From contig NZ_CP050313.1 of NCBI RefSeq assembly GCF_011765625.1, positions 678,501 to 742,500 of the forward strand: a stretch of DNA of 64,000 nucleotides, in the 5' to 3' direction. Below the pieces are notes generated by a model. That model made no database searches, had not been told where the DNA came from, and saw only the letters and a program-made list of their open reading frames with translations. This DNA comes from Shewanella aestuarii. GTDB lineage: Bacteria > Pseudomonadota > Gammaproteobacteria > Enterobacterales > Shewanellaceae. Of this stretch, positions 20,312 to 29,572 are shown piece by piece. The translations under genes were made by a program, and so were the position numbers. Positions within the stretch are counted from its first letter, which is position 1; each line of letters opens with the position of its first letter.

Positions 20312-22234
20312 TTAATCAAGTTTGAATTCCTGCTCAATCACTTCAATTTGCTCTTGCAGTTCAAGCCAGGTCATTTCACTTTCGTCCATCGCTTGAGTCA
20401 ATGCGGTTCTTTCATTGAGCACTTGAGTCATCTTGGCTTTATTTTCAGCATCATACAAACTGCCATCTGCAAGTTCAACTTCTAACTCTGCTAATCTAGT
20501 GCTAATTTTTTGCTGTTCAGTTTCAAGCTTGATCTGCTGCTTTCGAAGTGGTGATACTTTTTGCCTTAGTTCCGCTTCTAAACGTTTTTGCAGCTTCTTA
20601 TCAACCTGAGGTGTTGTGGTTTGAGCCTCTTCATTGCCAGCTTTTGACGTTGATTGTGCTGCTTTTGCGGCATCTAAAAGCCATTGATGGTAATCATCTA
20701 AATCACCATCGAATGGACGCACTTCACCTTGGTCAACTAAGTAGTAATCACTGCAGCTTAAACGCAGTAAATGTCGGTCATGCGATACGATAACCATTGC
20801 GCCTTCAAAGGTTTGCAGTGCCATGGTTAAGGCATGACGCATTTCTAAATCTAAATGGTTGGTCGGTTCATCTAATAATAGTAAGTTAGGGCGCTGCCAG
20901 ACTAATAACGCGAGTACTAAGCGTGCTTTTTCACCGCCTGAAAAAGGCTTTACCGGTGATAAGGCCATATCGCCATTGAAGCCAAAACCGCCTAAAAAGT
21001 TGCGCAACTCTTGTTCACGCGCATTGGGCGCTAACCGCGTTAAATGCTGCAGAGGGGTATCATCTAGGCGTAAAAATTCTATTTGATGCTGAGCAAAGTA
21101 ACCAATGTTTAATCCTGGGTTGGGCTCATACTTGCCTGTTTTCGCTTGTAATTGACCTGACAATAATTTAATCAAAGTCGACTTACCTGCACCATTTCGA
21201 CCTAATAAACCAATGCGAGCACCGGGTACAAGGTTTAGTTTTACTTGACTTAAAATGGTTTTATCATCGTAACCAATTGACACTTTTTCCATGGTCACTA
21301 ATGGGTTTGGTAATGCTTCAGGATCTCTAAATGCCATTTGAAAAGGGCTTTCAGCATGTGACGGTAAAAGTTCTGTCATCCGCTCTAATGCCTTTAAGCG
21401 ACTTTGTGCTTGTTTGGCTTTGCTGGCTTTGTAGCGAAAACGGTCAACGAAACTTTGCATGTGAGCGCGTTCTTTTTGTTGGCGTTCAAAGGCGACTTGC
21501 TGTTGTGCCATTCTTTCTGCACGGATCCGCTCAAATGAGGTGTAATTACCCTTGTAGAAGTTTAATTTGTGATTTTCCACATGCACAATTTCATCAACAA
21601 TCTCATCGATAAAGTCTCGGTCATGGGAGATTAAAATTAGCGTGCCTTGGTAAGCTTTAATCCAACCTTCTAGCCAGTACATGGTATCTAAATCTAAATG
21701 GTTGGTCGGTTCATCGAGTAACAATAAATCTGAGCGGCATAATAATGCTTGGGCTAGATTTAAGCGCATCCGCCAGCCACCAGAGAAGCTTTTAACCGGG
21801 TTGCTTTGTTCTGCCTCGCTAAAGCCTAATCCTGCAAGTAACGAGCCTGCGCGAGCACGAATGGAATAACCACCAATGGCATCAATTTTTCCGTGGATTA
21901 GCGCAATGGCGTTACCGTCATCTTCATGCTGGGCTTGTAATAATTCGGCTTCAAGCTGACGAAATTCTAGATCGCCATCAAGAACATACTCTAAAGCTGA
22001 CGTTTCCAATGCTGGTGTTTCTTGCGCTACGGTGGCGATTTGCCAGCCTGCTGGTATTGAAAACTCACCTTTATCTAGGTGTAAATGACCCAAAATTAAT
22101 GCTAATAATGATGATTTACCTGTGCCATTCGCGCCCACAAGACCTACTTTGTGGCCTGGGTATATGGTTAATGACGTATCATCGAGTAAGGTTTTACTGC
22201 CGCGAATTAATTGGGCCTGGCTAATATTGATCAT
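20312..22234 (-). CDS. yheS: ABC-F family ATPase YheS
   Basis: Soluble ABC-F protein with two nucleotide-binding domains and no membrane domain, a class that acts on ribosomes. First domain: Walker A GANGTGKSS and signature SFSGGWRMRL with LLLDEPTNHLD. A charged linker with MQSFVDRFRYKASKAKQAQ follows, then a second domain with GRNGAGKSTLI, FSGGEKARL and LLLDEPTNHLD. The C-terminal coiled coil (about 560-640) is rich in Glu, Lys and Gln. The frame is open from 22300, but the conserved N-terminus (MINISQAQLIRGSK) starts at ATG 22234, giving 640 residues. A hairpin AATACCG-TATT-CGGTATT lies in its upstream region (22271-22288). Confidence 0.93.
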   Translation of the reverse strand: MINISQAQLIRGSKTLLDDTSLTIYPGHKVGLVGANGTGKSSLLALILGHLHLDKGEFSIPAGWQIATVAQETPALETSALEYVLDGDLEFRQLEAELLQAQHEDDGNAIALIHGKIDAIGGYSIRARAGSLLAGLGFSEAEQSNPVKSFSGGWRMRLNLAQALLCRSDLLLLDEPTNHLDLDTMYWLEGWIKAYQGTLILISHDRDFIDEIVDEIVHVENHKLNFYKGNYTSFERIRAERMAQQQVAFERQQKERAHMQSFVDRFRYKASKAKQAQSRLKALERMTELLPSHAESPFQMAFRDPEALPNPLVTMEKVSIGYDDKTILSQVKLNLVPGARIGLLGRNGAGKSTLIKLLSGQLQAKTGKYEPNPGLNIGYFAQHQIEFLRLDDTPLQHLTRLAPNAREQELRNFLGGFGFNGDMALSPVKPFSGGEKARLVLALLVWQRPNLLLLDEPTNHLDLEMRHALTMALQTFEGAMVIVSHDRHLLRLSCSDYYLVDQGEVRPFDGDLDDYHQWLLDAAKAAQSTSKAGNEEAQTTTPQVDKKLQKRLEAELRQKVSPLRKQQIKLETEQQKISTRLAELEVELADGSLYDAENKAKMTQVLNERTALTQAMDESEMTWLELQEQIEVIEQEFKLD

Positions 22235-22370
22235 TGATACAACTTGAAGCGTAAAATAAAGTGCAGCGATAATACCGTATTCGGTATTTTTTTCCCACAT
22301 TCAATGGGTGCTAGAGTCGGTTTCGTGGCAAAATATGCCGATTGGATGGAAAGGTTAAATTGAGAGTCTC

Positions 22371-22568
22371 ATGACAAAAATAAAAAAGCGCTTTGTCGCT
22401 GGTGCTAAGTGCCCTAAGTGTGGTGCTCAAGATAGCATTTTGCTGTTTAAAGAAAATAATATTGAAACCGTAGAATGTACAGATTGTGACTACCGCGAAC
22501 AACAAACAGATATTGCGGTGCCTAAAAAAGTCACAGGTAATATGATAGGGGTGTTTAAACCTGAATAG
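22371..22568 (+). CDS. yheV: YheV family zinc-ribbon protein
   Basis: Small protein of 65 residues with two CxxC pairs (CPKCG and CTDCD) forming a predicted zinc ribbon, plus the conserved end VTGNMIGVFKPE. It belongs to the YheV family, found beside yheS in E. coli and relatives. Function is unknown. It is divergent from yheS. Confidence 0.88.
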   Translation: MTKIKKRFVAGAKCPKCGAQDSILLFKENNIETVECTDCDYREQQTDIAVPKKVTGNMIGVFKPE

Positions 22569-22619
22569 TTACTAATTTATAAATGAAATTTTGGGCAATG
22601 AGTCGAGGCTGTTTACTTG

Positions 22620-23150
22620 CTACTTGCTCATTTTTTCATCTTCTTCAGGGGCGGACTCGGCAATTATTTTTAACTTATGTTGTTTTAGCATTTCCATGAC
22701 CGAGGCGTTATTTTGTATTAGATCATCAAACCGTTGATTAATCTCTTTTAACTCGACTCCGTAACTTGGATCATCAACCGATTTGGTTTGCCAAAAACGT
22801 TTCCTATCGAGTTTTTGCACCTCACTGGCACGTAAAATCTCAAAATAACTATTTTCTTGCTTTAATCGGTAAATCTCAGCATCTAATAACTGTAATAGCT
22901 TTTCTTTTGAAATAGTTTGTTTTTTAAGTAGGGCTTGGAGAGGGTCGTGTTTTATTTCGCGTTTATCGGAATCAACTTCAGTGGTAACGCCTAAACCATA
23001 TTCAATTTTATGCTGACGAAACTCTTGTGGGCATACGCTATGGCTAAAAACAACTTTGTTATCTTTCATGCACTTATAGATAGCATTGGTGTTGGCTAGC
23101 GTAAAAAATGGGCTAGCTAGTAATGCAATAATGCATAAAAATTTTGCCAT
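22620..23150 (-). CDS. Secreted DUF4124-like protein
   Basis: Protein of 176 residues with an N-terminal signal peptide (MAKFLCIIALLASPFFTLA). The mature N-terminus, IYKCMKDNKVVFSHSVCP, is the DUF4124 pattern of a short beta unit with paired cysteines. The rest is highly charged and helical and probably forms a coiled coil (about 75-170). Role unknown; an envelope location is inferred from the leader. Confidence 0.7.
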   Translation of the reverse strand: MAKFLCIIALLASPFFTLANTNAIYKCMKDNKVVFSHSVCPQEFRQHKIEYGLGVTTEVDSDKREIKHDPLQALLKKQTISKEKLLQLLDAEIYRLKQENSYFEILRASEVQKLDRKRFWQTKSVDDPSYGVELKEINQRFDDLIQNNASVMEMLKQHKLKIIAESAPEEDEKMSK

Positions 23151-23321
23151 GCGGTCACATATCCTTTTGTAAAACTATGAACTACCTCTAAAAATAGCAC
23201 AGCTTTACCGCATAAATAAGTTGAGTGTGTATAAATATTAGGTGTTTCAATTCTAGCGATAAAAGTAAGCTGATGACAATTTATTTTTTACTCACACCTG
23301 TATCCATTTGTAACTGTGGGT

Positions 23322-23356
23322 ATTTTGGAGGCAAAGTGCTCACTTTGCTCCAAAAT
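23322..23356 (-). terminator. Long hairpin downstream of panC
   Basis: ATTTTGGAGGCAAAGTG (23322-23338) pairs with CACTTTGCTCCAAAAT (23341-23356) with one bulged G. It ends 18 bases from the panC stop. The T tract on the minus strand is poor, so it may act as an RNA-stabilising hairpin rather than a strict terminator. Confidence 0.6.
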
Positions 23357-23373
23357 GTCTGGGATTTGAATGA

Positions 23374-24219
23374 TTAGCGGGTAAAAGTGAGGTTATCGAT
23401 TAATCTTGCTTTACCCATGTAAGCCGCTGCCACGATAACCAGTTTTTTATCTGAATCGAGTGGTTGTTTTAGTGTAGTAGCGCTGCGCACCTCAAGATAA
23501 TCTGGTGTAAAACCTGCTGCTTGTAATGCTTGATTTGCCACTTGAGTGACACTGGTGACAGATTGACCTTGTTGGATCCCTAATGCCATTGTATCAAGGG
23601 CTTTTTTAAGTGCCGCCGCCCGATTTTTTTCATCAGCCGTTAGATAGCCATTTCGTGAGCTCATTGCTAATCCTGAGGCTTCGCGGATGGTATCTACGCC
23701 AATGATGTCAATTGGTAATGATAGATCTTCAACCATGGTTTTAATGACCAATAGTTGCTGAAAATCCTTGTTGCCAAAGAATGCCATATCGGGTTGAACG
23801 ATATTAAACAGCTTGTTAACTATGGTGGCGACACCCCTAAAATGCCCGGGGCGGCTGGCGCCACAAAGCTCATCACCAATTTCAGGTACTTCAACATAAG
23901 TTTGTTGTTCTAGCCCTTTAGGGTAGATGATTTCTGGTGTTGGTGTGAAGAGTAAATCTGCACCGGCCGCAATTAATGCATTACTGTCAGCTGTTAATGT
24001 ACGAGGGTAAGCATCTAAATCTTCATTTTTACCAAATTGCATTGGGTTTACAAAAATTGAGACCACAATACGATCGGCTTTTAACTTTGCTTGTTCTACT
24101 AAGGTGATATGACCTAGATGCAAATTGCCCATTGTAGGAACAAATGCGACTGTTTCACCATTTTTACGCCAATTACGGACTTGGGCGCGAATATCACTAA
24201 TAGCAGCAGATGTGATCAT
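23374..24219 (-). CDS. panC: Pantothenate synthetase
   Basis: Joins pantoate and beta-alanine with ATP to make pantothenate, the last step before coenzyme A assembly. The 281-residue product has the HIGH-type motif in [14 protein letters not shown] (residues ~29-42), the ATP-binding MSSRNGYL (KMSKS-equivalent, near 186) and [10 protein letters not shown]. It follows panB after 23 bases in the same transcript. Nothing is missing relative to the family. Confidence 0.97.
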   Translation of the reverse strand: MITSAAISDIRAQVRNWRKNGETVAFVPTMGNLHLGHITLVEQAKLKADRIVVSIFVNPMQFGKNEDLDAYPRTLTADSNALIAAGADLLFTPTPEIIYPKGLEQQTYVEVPEIGDELCGASRPGHFRGVATIVNKLFNIVQPDMAFFGNKDFQQLLVIKTMVEDLSLPIDIIGVDTIREASGLAMSSRNGYLTADEKNRAAALKKALDTMALGIQQGQSVTSVTQVANQALQAAGFTPDYLEVRSATTLKQPLDSDKKLVIVAAAYMGKARLIDNLTFTR

Positions 24220-24242
24220 GTTGAGCTAAACCTGATAATAGA

Positions 24243-25037
24243 TTAATTAAATGTATGTTCTTCAGCTGGAAAAGTACCATTGGCGACTTCGTCAATATAG
24301 GCACGTACAGCACTGCGGATTTCACCTGTTTGTTTTAAATAATTTTTCGAAAAACGGGGGATATAACCGCTTGAAATGCCAAGTACATCATGCATTACTA
24401 AAATTTGACCGTCGGTATCCGCCCCTGCGCCAATACCGATTACAGGGATGGCTAGTGCTTCGGTGATGGTTTTGGCTAATGGTGCAGGAATACATTCTAA
24501 AACAAGAAGTTGTGCGCCAGCAGCTTGTAAGGCTTTAGCTTCATCTAAAATACGTTGAGCGTTATCTGCATCACGGCCTTGTACTTTGAACCCGCCAAAC
24601 ACATGCACAGACTGAGGCGTTAAACCCAGATGAGCACAGACAGGAATACCACGCTCGGTCAGCATTTTAACGCTTTCTAATAACCAATGGCCGCCTTCAA
24701 CTTTTACCATATTTGCGCCTGCTTGCATTAATATAGCGGCATTTTGCATGGTTTGTTCTGGGGTGGCATAACTCATAAATGGCATGTCAGCCATTAATAA
24801 TGCCCGTTTAATGCCACGACGAACACAAGCGGTATGATAGGCAATGTCTTCAATGGTGACGGGTAAGGTGTCATCATGGCCTTGCAATACCATTCCTAAA
24901 GAGTCTCCGACTAATAAGACATCAATCCCTTCATTATCAAATGCGCCGGCAAAACTGGCGTCGTAAGCGGTAAGCGCTGTAAACTTTTTGCCTTCTTGTT
25001 TAAATTTCATCAGGGTTGAACTGGTTACTTTTGACAT
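24243..25037 (-). CDS. panB: 3-methyl-2-oxobutanoate hydroxymethyltransferase
   Basis: Makes ketopantoate from alpha-ketoisovalerate and methylene-tetrahydrofolate. Length is 264 residues. The TIM-barrel start [19 protein letters not shown], the metal-binding [20 protein letters not shown] and the catalytic region VKVEGG are all present, with the C-terminal [17 protein letters not shown]. The gene lies between folK and panC, a standard folate/pantothenate arrangement. Confidence 0.97.
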   Translation of the reverse strand: MSKVTSSTLMKFKQEGKKFTALTAYDASFAGAFDNEGIDVLLVGDSLGMVLQGHDDTLPVTIEDIAYHTACVRRGIKRALLMADMPFMSYATPEQTMQNAAILMQAGANMVKVEGGHWLLESVKMLTERGIPVCAHLGLTPQSVHVFGGFKVQGRDADNAQRILDEAKALQAAGAQLLVLECIPAPLAKTITEALAIPVIGIGAGADTDGQILVMHDVLGISSGYIPRFSKNYLKQTGEIRSAVRAYIDEVANGTFPAEEHTFN

Positions 25038-25145
25038 AATGGACTCTACAATTATTTAAATCTTATTGCGTTTAGGTTTGGCTAAATTAGCATACGAACT
25101 AAACTAGCACATTGACCAATGGGGCAACATTAACTGTTTTTCAAT

Positions 25146-25631
25146 TTATGGGTTACTAATTTTGTGTAAAGAAAGCGACATATCTTCGGTTACTAAATCG
25201 TTTAGGGGCTCACCTGTGGGGAGCACCAAATTAGTCGCTATTTCGGCAAGAGGAACTAAGACAAAGTCTCGTTGCTTCATGCCATAGTGGGGAACCGTTA
25301 ATCTTGGCGTATTAATCATTTGATTGCCATAGAGCAATAAATCAAGATCTAAGGTGCGCGGCCCCCAACGCTGTTCTCTCACTCGTCCTTGTCGGTTTTC
25401 AATCGCTTGCAATGCATCTAATAAATCAAGCGGGGTAAGCTCAGTTTGAAAGCCTGCGACGGCATTTACATAATCTGGTTGGATGATATCGCCCATGGGT
25501 GTCGAGCTATAATAGCTCGACACTATCACCTGATCTTTGCCTGCTAAATGTCCAAGTTCAACGACAGCTTGGTTAAGTTGTTTGATTGGATCAGCAAGGT
25601 TTGCACCTAACGCAACGTAAACTTGGGCCAT
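25146..25631 (-). CDS. folK: 2-amino-4-hydroxy-6-hydroxymethyldihydropteridine pyrophosphokinase
   Basis: HPPK of folate synthesis; it transfers pyrophosphate from ATP to hydroxymethyl-dihydropterin. The 161-residue protein starts VYVALGANLADPIKQLNQAV and carries the signature RWGPRTLDLDLLLYG and the PHYGMKQRDFVLVPL segment. Its ATG overlaps the pcnB stop by one base. It contains an unusual 25-base perfect palindrome (25499-25523) in the codons for VSSYYSST. Confidence 0.96.
   Translation of the reverse strand: MAQVYVALGANLADPIKQLNQAVVELGHLAGKDQVIVSSYYSSTPMGDIIQPDYVNAVAGFQTELTPLDLLDALQAIENRQGRVREQRWGPRTLDLDLLLYGNQMINTPRLTVPHYGMKQRDFVLVPLAEIATNLVLPTGEPLNDLVTEDMSLSLHKISNP
25499..25523. repeat. 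Perfect 25-bp palindrome inside folK
   Basis: GTGTCGAGCTAT, one central A, then ATAGCTCGACAC. It encodes VSSYYSST on the minus strand. It could form a hairpin in the folK message. Confidence 0.9.
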
Positions 25632-27049
25632 TACTCCGCCGTGTTTCCCTTGATTTTGGCTGCAGGCTTGCGACGTCTTTTACGTTGGCTTGCATTACGA
25701 TTGCGGTTGCCACCGGCTTTGCCTGAACTTTTGGCTATCACAATACGTTGAGGTTCATCGGCTTCAACAAATGAGCGCCACCAATTGGCTTGCTTAGCTA
25801 CATTGCCACCCTCTGCTTCACCACGAAGGAGTAATAAGTCATAGGCTGCGCGAAATTTAGGGTGCTCTAACAGCTTAAATGCACGTGTACCTTGGCTTCG
25901 TTCAAAACGTAATTGTAACTGCCAGATGTCTTTTGCTGGTGTGCTAAAGCGGCGCGGTATGCTGACAGTTCGACACTGTTCTTCCATCACATCGCCCATG
26001 GCTGCAACATTGGCATCATAGATAGGTAAACCACTTTCAACGGCAATATCGTCTGCACGCTGTATTAATGGATACCATAATAATGCAGCATAAAAGAAAG
26101 CCGGTGTGACAGGTTTGTCTTGATTGACTCTGTCATCGGTACTCTTCATGACGGCATCAAGCATTTTTGCAGTGTTGCCTTTCGGGTCTTCAGCAATTAA
26201 GCGACTAATTTGTGGAAATAACGGTGCGAATAAACCGTATTCTTGCATCATTTTATAGGTTGCTTGCGCTTTACCTGAAAAGAACAGTTTAATCACTTCT
26301 TCATACATTCTTGCTGCCGGAATATCAGCAAGTAATGGTGCAAGTTGTTTTATTGGGCTAGCCGTAACCGAGTCGATTTGCATATCTAACTTGGTGGCGA
26401 AGCGAATCGCTCGCAGCATACGCACAGGATCTTCACGATAGCGGGTTTCTGGATCGCCAATTAGCCTAATTTTCCGCGCATTGAGATCGCTTATGCCGCC
26501 GCCATAGCTTCTGATCGAGAAATCACTAATGTCGTAATAAAGTGCATTGATTGTGAAGTCACGGCGCTCAGCATCTTCATCAATTTCTCCGTAGACGTTA
26601 TCTCTAAGCAAGCGTCCTTGAGCATTCGATTTAGAAATGTTATCGCTGTTCTCACCATGGTGACCACGGAAGGTAGCAACTTCAATCACATCTCGACCAA
26701 ATACAATGTGAGCTAAGCGAAAGCGTCGTCCGACAAGGCGGCAGTTACGGAATAGTTTTTTGATTTCTTCTGGGGTTGCATTGGTGACAACATCAAAATC
26801 TTTGGGCTGCAGTCCCAATAAAATATCACGTACGCCACCACCGACTAAATAGGCTTTAAAGCCTGATTTATGCAGACGATATAAGACTTTTAGCGCATTT
26901 TCACTGATTTGACGGCGCGAAATATCGTGGCCATCACGTGAAATGATATCCAATCGTAATCCATCTTGCTCTGATGGTGTTTCGTGCTCTGATGCTGCAG
27001 AATTATCATTAAATAATTGTTTGCAGAACTGGGTAATACGGCGAAAAAT
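25631..27049 (-). CDS. pcnB: Poly(A) polymerase I, with probable AUU start codon
   Basis: Adds poly(A) tails to RNA 3' ends and so promotes RNA decay. The N-terminal nucleotidyltransferase has AYLVGGGVRDILLGLQPKDFD and the RNA-binding signature KLFRNCRLVGRRFRLAH; the C-terminal tail is very basic (RNRNASQRKRRRKP). The first ATG, GTG or TTG in frame is the TTG at 26953. However, homology (FRRITQFCKQLF, matching the E. coli N-terminus) continues upstream to a pair of ATT codons at 27052 and 27049, with GAGG 6 bases before the second. In-frame TAA at 27080-27082 bounds it. An AUU start is reported for E. coli pcnB. With it the protein has 472 residues. Confidence 0.88.
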   Translation of the reverse strand: MFRRITQFCKQLFNDNSAASEHETPSEQDGLRLDIISRDGHDISRRQISENALKVLYRLHKSGFKAYLVGGGVRDILLGLQPKDFDVVTNATPEEIKKLFRNCRLVGRRFRLAHIVFGRDVIEVATFRGHHGENSDNISKSNAQGRLLRDNVYGEIDEDAERRDFTINALYYDISDFSIRSYGGGISDLNARKIRLIGDPETRYREDPVRMLRAIRFATKLDMQIDSVTASPIKQLAPLLADIPAARMYEEVIKLFFSGKAQATYKMMQEYGLFAPLFPQISRLIAEDPKGNTAKMLDAVMKSTDDRVNQDKPVTPAFFYAALLWYPLIQRADDIAVESGLPIYDANVAAMGDVMEEQCRTVSIPRRFSTPAKDIWQLQLRFERSQGTRAFKLLEHPKFRAAYDLLLLRGEAEGGNVAKQANWWRSFVEADEPQRIVIAKSSGKAGGNRNRNASQRKRRRKPAAKIKGNTAE

Positions 27050-27170
27050 AATACACCTCGTCGTTGATAAAATAGTTGATTAAAAATCTGGCGGCTATGA
27101 TATACCAAATGTGGTCGAATGAGTAGAAAAGCTGTTTGATAAGTCGCGCTAGATCAAATCCGCGAAAACC

Positions 27171-28045
27171 CTATTGGGGTGGGCAATTGGGTAAAATAAT
27201 TTCAGTTTGTTTTGGAATGCGTTGCAATGAAAATTGTTCAACAGCTTGTTTTAACATGATATCGACATCATCAATATCGACTGCTGGTTGATTTAAAAAG
27301 CTTAAAGCCGCGAGCAAGCTTTGCTGTGGTGCTTTGATATCAATCGCTGGAGCATGGTTTTGCTTGGACAGCTTTAATCCTTTTTTCTCGCAGGCCAAGG
27401 GCAGGTGAAGCCATTGTGGGTTAGGTAAATTGAGCATGTTATACAAACTAATTTGACGACAGCTTGCCTCGAGTAAGTCACTTCCTCTAACGACTTCTGT
27501 TATGCCTTGAAAGGCATCATCCAGTACCACGGCAAGTTGATAAGCATACAAGCCATCACTTCGCTTAATAATGAAGTCTTCTGCAGCAAAGGAGGCGGAT
27601 ACTGTTACTTTTCCGTGATTCAAATCGATAAACTGGTCAATTTTGGCGTGGTTTCTCATCCTAATTGCACCCTGTTGATGAGGTATGGCTAACCGACCAC
27701 AGTACCCATTATATATTCCGCCTGTTGTTTGGATCATTTTGCGAGTGCACTGGCAGTAATAAGCCTGCTGATGAGTTAATAGTTGTTCAATGCAGTCTTG
27801 GTAGGCTTGATAACGTTGGCTTTGGTACAGCACTTTACCATGCCAATGAAGACCATAGGCGGCTAAGGTTTTAAGGATGTCATCGCTAGCGCCTTTGACT
27901 TCTCTAGGGGGATCGAGATCTTCCATTCGCACCAACCATTGGCCGTTTTGACTATGAGCACGTAAATAACTGCCTAAAGCAGCAATCAGTGAACCAAAAT
28001 GAAGTGGACCAGAGGGGAGGGAGCAAAACGTCCAATGTATGACAT
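27171..28045 (-). pseudogene. gluQ: Glutamyl-Q tRNA(Asp) synthetase, frameshifted in this sequence
   Basis: Truncated glutamyl-tRNA synthetase paralogue that attaches glutamate to queuosine in tRNA(Asp). The HIGH-type motif LHFGSLIAALGSYL, RMEDLDPPREV and a C4-type zinc site (CQC and YCG) are present; length would be about 290 residues. The natural ATG at 28045 reads MSYIGRFAPSP, but the frame then breaks; SGPLHFGSL continues in another frame. Adding one base near 28011-28017 (CCCCTCTGG to CCCCTTCTGG on the coding strand) restores the family sequence. A long reading frame from a TTG at 28079 exists, but its N-terminus is not homologous. Sequencing error is likely. The gene is between dksA and pcnB, the usual place. 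Confidence 0.87.
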
Positions 28046-28091
28046 AGTCGACGTAATATTCTTTAATTGAAGTGAACAAAGTAAAACGCTG

Positions 28092-28122
28092 TAAAACAAA
28101 AAGGGCGAGGGTTAACTCGCCC
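28092..28122 (-). terminator. Rho-independent terminator after dksA
   Basis: On the minus strand GGGCGAG-TTAACC-CTCGCCC (28122-28103) is followed by TTTTTGTTTTAC. It separates dksA from gluQ, so downstream genes need read-through or another promoter. Confidence 0.85.
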
Positions 28123-28129
28123 TGAATGA

Positions 28130-28573
28130 TTAACCCGCCATTTGCTTTTCTTTAATTTCAGCAAGGGTTTTGCAATCAATACATTGATCTGCAGTAGGGC
28201 GAGCCTCAAGACGACGGATACCAATTTCGATACCGCAAGAGTCACAGAACCCAAAATCATCTTCTTCGATTTTTTGTAATGTTTTCTCGATCTTCTTGAT
28301 TAGTTTACGTTCTCTATCACGAGCGCGAAGTTCTAAACTGAACTCTTCTTCCTGAGCAGCACGGTCGACAGGATCAGGGAAATTAGCTGCTTCATCCTGC
28401 ATGTGAGTCAGGGTACGGTCAACTTCTTCACGCAATTGGTTACGCCATGCTTCGAGGATCAACTTAAAGTGACCACGTTGCTTGGTATTCATATACTCCT
28501 CGCCAGTTTGTTCCTGGTAAGGACTTACACCTGCGATAGCGAGTACGCCAAGTTTTTTAGTGCCTTCAGGCAT
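28130..28573 (-). CDS. dksA: RNA polymerase-binding transcription factor DksA
   Basis: Binds the RNA polymerase secondary channel and works with ppGpp in the stringent response. The 147-residue protein has a coiled coil (about 35-105) with the tip [11 protein letters not shown], including the acidic residues needed for function, and a zinc finger CDSCG...CIDC near the C-terminus. It is the first gene of the dksA-gluQ-pcnB-folK-panBC region. Confidence 0.97.
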   Translation of the reverse strand: MPEGTKKLGVLAIAGVSPYQEQTGEEYMNTKQRGHFKLILEAWRNQLREEVDRTLTHMQDEAANFPDPVDRAAQEEEFSLELRARDRERKLIKKIEKTLQKIEEDDFGFCDSCGIEIGIRRLEARPTADQCIDCKTLAEIKEKQMAG

Positions 28574-28690
28574 AACGCATCTCCTGTAATCGTTTGCGTT
28601 TAAATTGCGTCTTAAATTTACGGCCGCTATCTATAGCAGAATCTTCATAGCGTAGCAAACTTTTTGCTGGGTAAATCGTGATTTTTTGAT

Positions 28691-29395
28691 TTACACAGCG
28701 ACTTTGCATGGGGCGGTTATCTTACTCGTACTGGGTGTCATTAAGGTTTTGTATGCCAGCACTTCAACGCCTTGTTCAACGGCTTGTTTTAATAAGTCTG
28801 CGTATTCTGAATCTATATGCTCTGCAGGTTTTACGAGTGATATACCACTGTGTTGTACCACAAACATTAATACAGCACGGTGACCCTGTTGTACCATTTG
28901 CATTAGCTCTCTGAGGTGCTTTTGTCCCCGCGTGGTAACCGCATCTGGAAAGTAACCAATGCCATCTTCTAATAAGGTACAGCTTTTAACTTCAATATAA
29001 CACTTAGGCCTGTCTTGGCTAGTTAAAAGAATGTCTATGCGGCTATTTTCTTCACCGTATTTTACTTCACGTTGTAAAGTGTCATAACCACTTAGTTCAT
29101 TAATTAAGCCATTGTTGATGGCTTCTTCGGCTAACGCATTGGCGCGCCCTGTGTTAATGCCAATAAAATGTCCATCGTCGGTTTGCATGAGTTCAAAGGT
29201 GTGTGGGTATTTTCGTTTAGCATTGTCAGAGGTTGAAAACCAAACTGTTTCTCCGGGGTATAGGCAATTTTTCATCGAGCCAGTATTGGCGCAGTGGATG
29301 GTGATTTCAGTGCCATCATCTAAAGTGATATCGGTTAAAAATCGCTTGTAGCGTTTGATCAAGCGACCGTGTTTTAGTTGTGGAGAAAATTCCAT
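28691..29395 (-). CDS. sfsA: DNA/RNA nuclease SfsA
   Basis: SfsA family protein, 234 residues, originally linked to sugar fermentation and later described as a nuclease-like, nucleic-acid-binding protein. Conserved parts: [20 protein letters not shown] motif (here [13 protein letters not shown]), [14 protein letters not shown], and [20 protein letters not shown], which resembles a PD-(D/E)xK nuclease core. It lies upstream of dksA, as in E. coli. Confidence 0.95.
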   Translation of the reverse strand: MEFSPQLKHGRLIKRYKRFLTDITLDDGTEITIHCANTGSMKNCLYPGETVWFSTSDNAKRKYPHTFELMQTDDGHFIGINTGRANALAEEAINNGLINELSGYDTLQREVKYGEENSRIDILLTSQDRPKCYIEVKSCTLLEDGIGYFPDAVTTRGQKHLRELMQMVQQGHRAVLMFVVQHSGISLVKPAEHIDSEYADLLKQAVEQGVEVLAYKTLMTPSTSKITAPCKVAV

Positions 29396-29572
29396 TCAGT
29401 ATCCGTGGAGGCTAGTTATGGTGTTGACACCTTACCTCATTCAGCAAAAGAATGTGACTACTGTATTGTGCAATATTGATTGAGTATATACTGTTGGCCA
29501 TATGTAATATGCGTAATATTAAGGTTATGAATAATCTAATTACGTATCAACGCTGTAAACAGGGAATTTATT

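Noticed and set aside
22271..22288. Terminator hairpin AATACCG-TATT-CGGTATT before yheV
   Set aside because: Although followed by Ts on the plus strand, no plus-strand gene ends nearby; it is noted only as a possible leader structure for yheS.
26890..27108. Small minus-strand reading frame starting at an ATG upstream of pcnB
   Set aside because: It overlaps the pcnB 5' end in another frame, and pcnB homology extends through this region.
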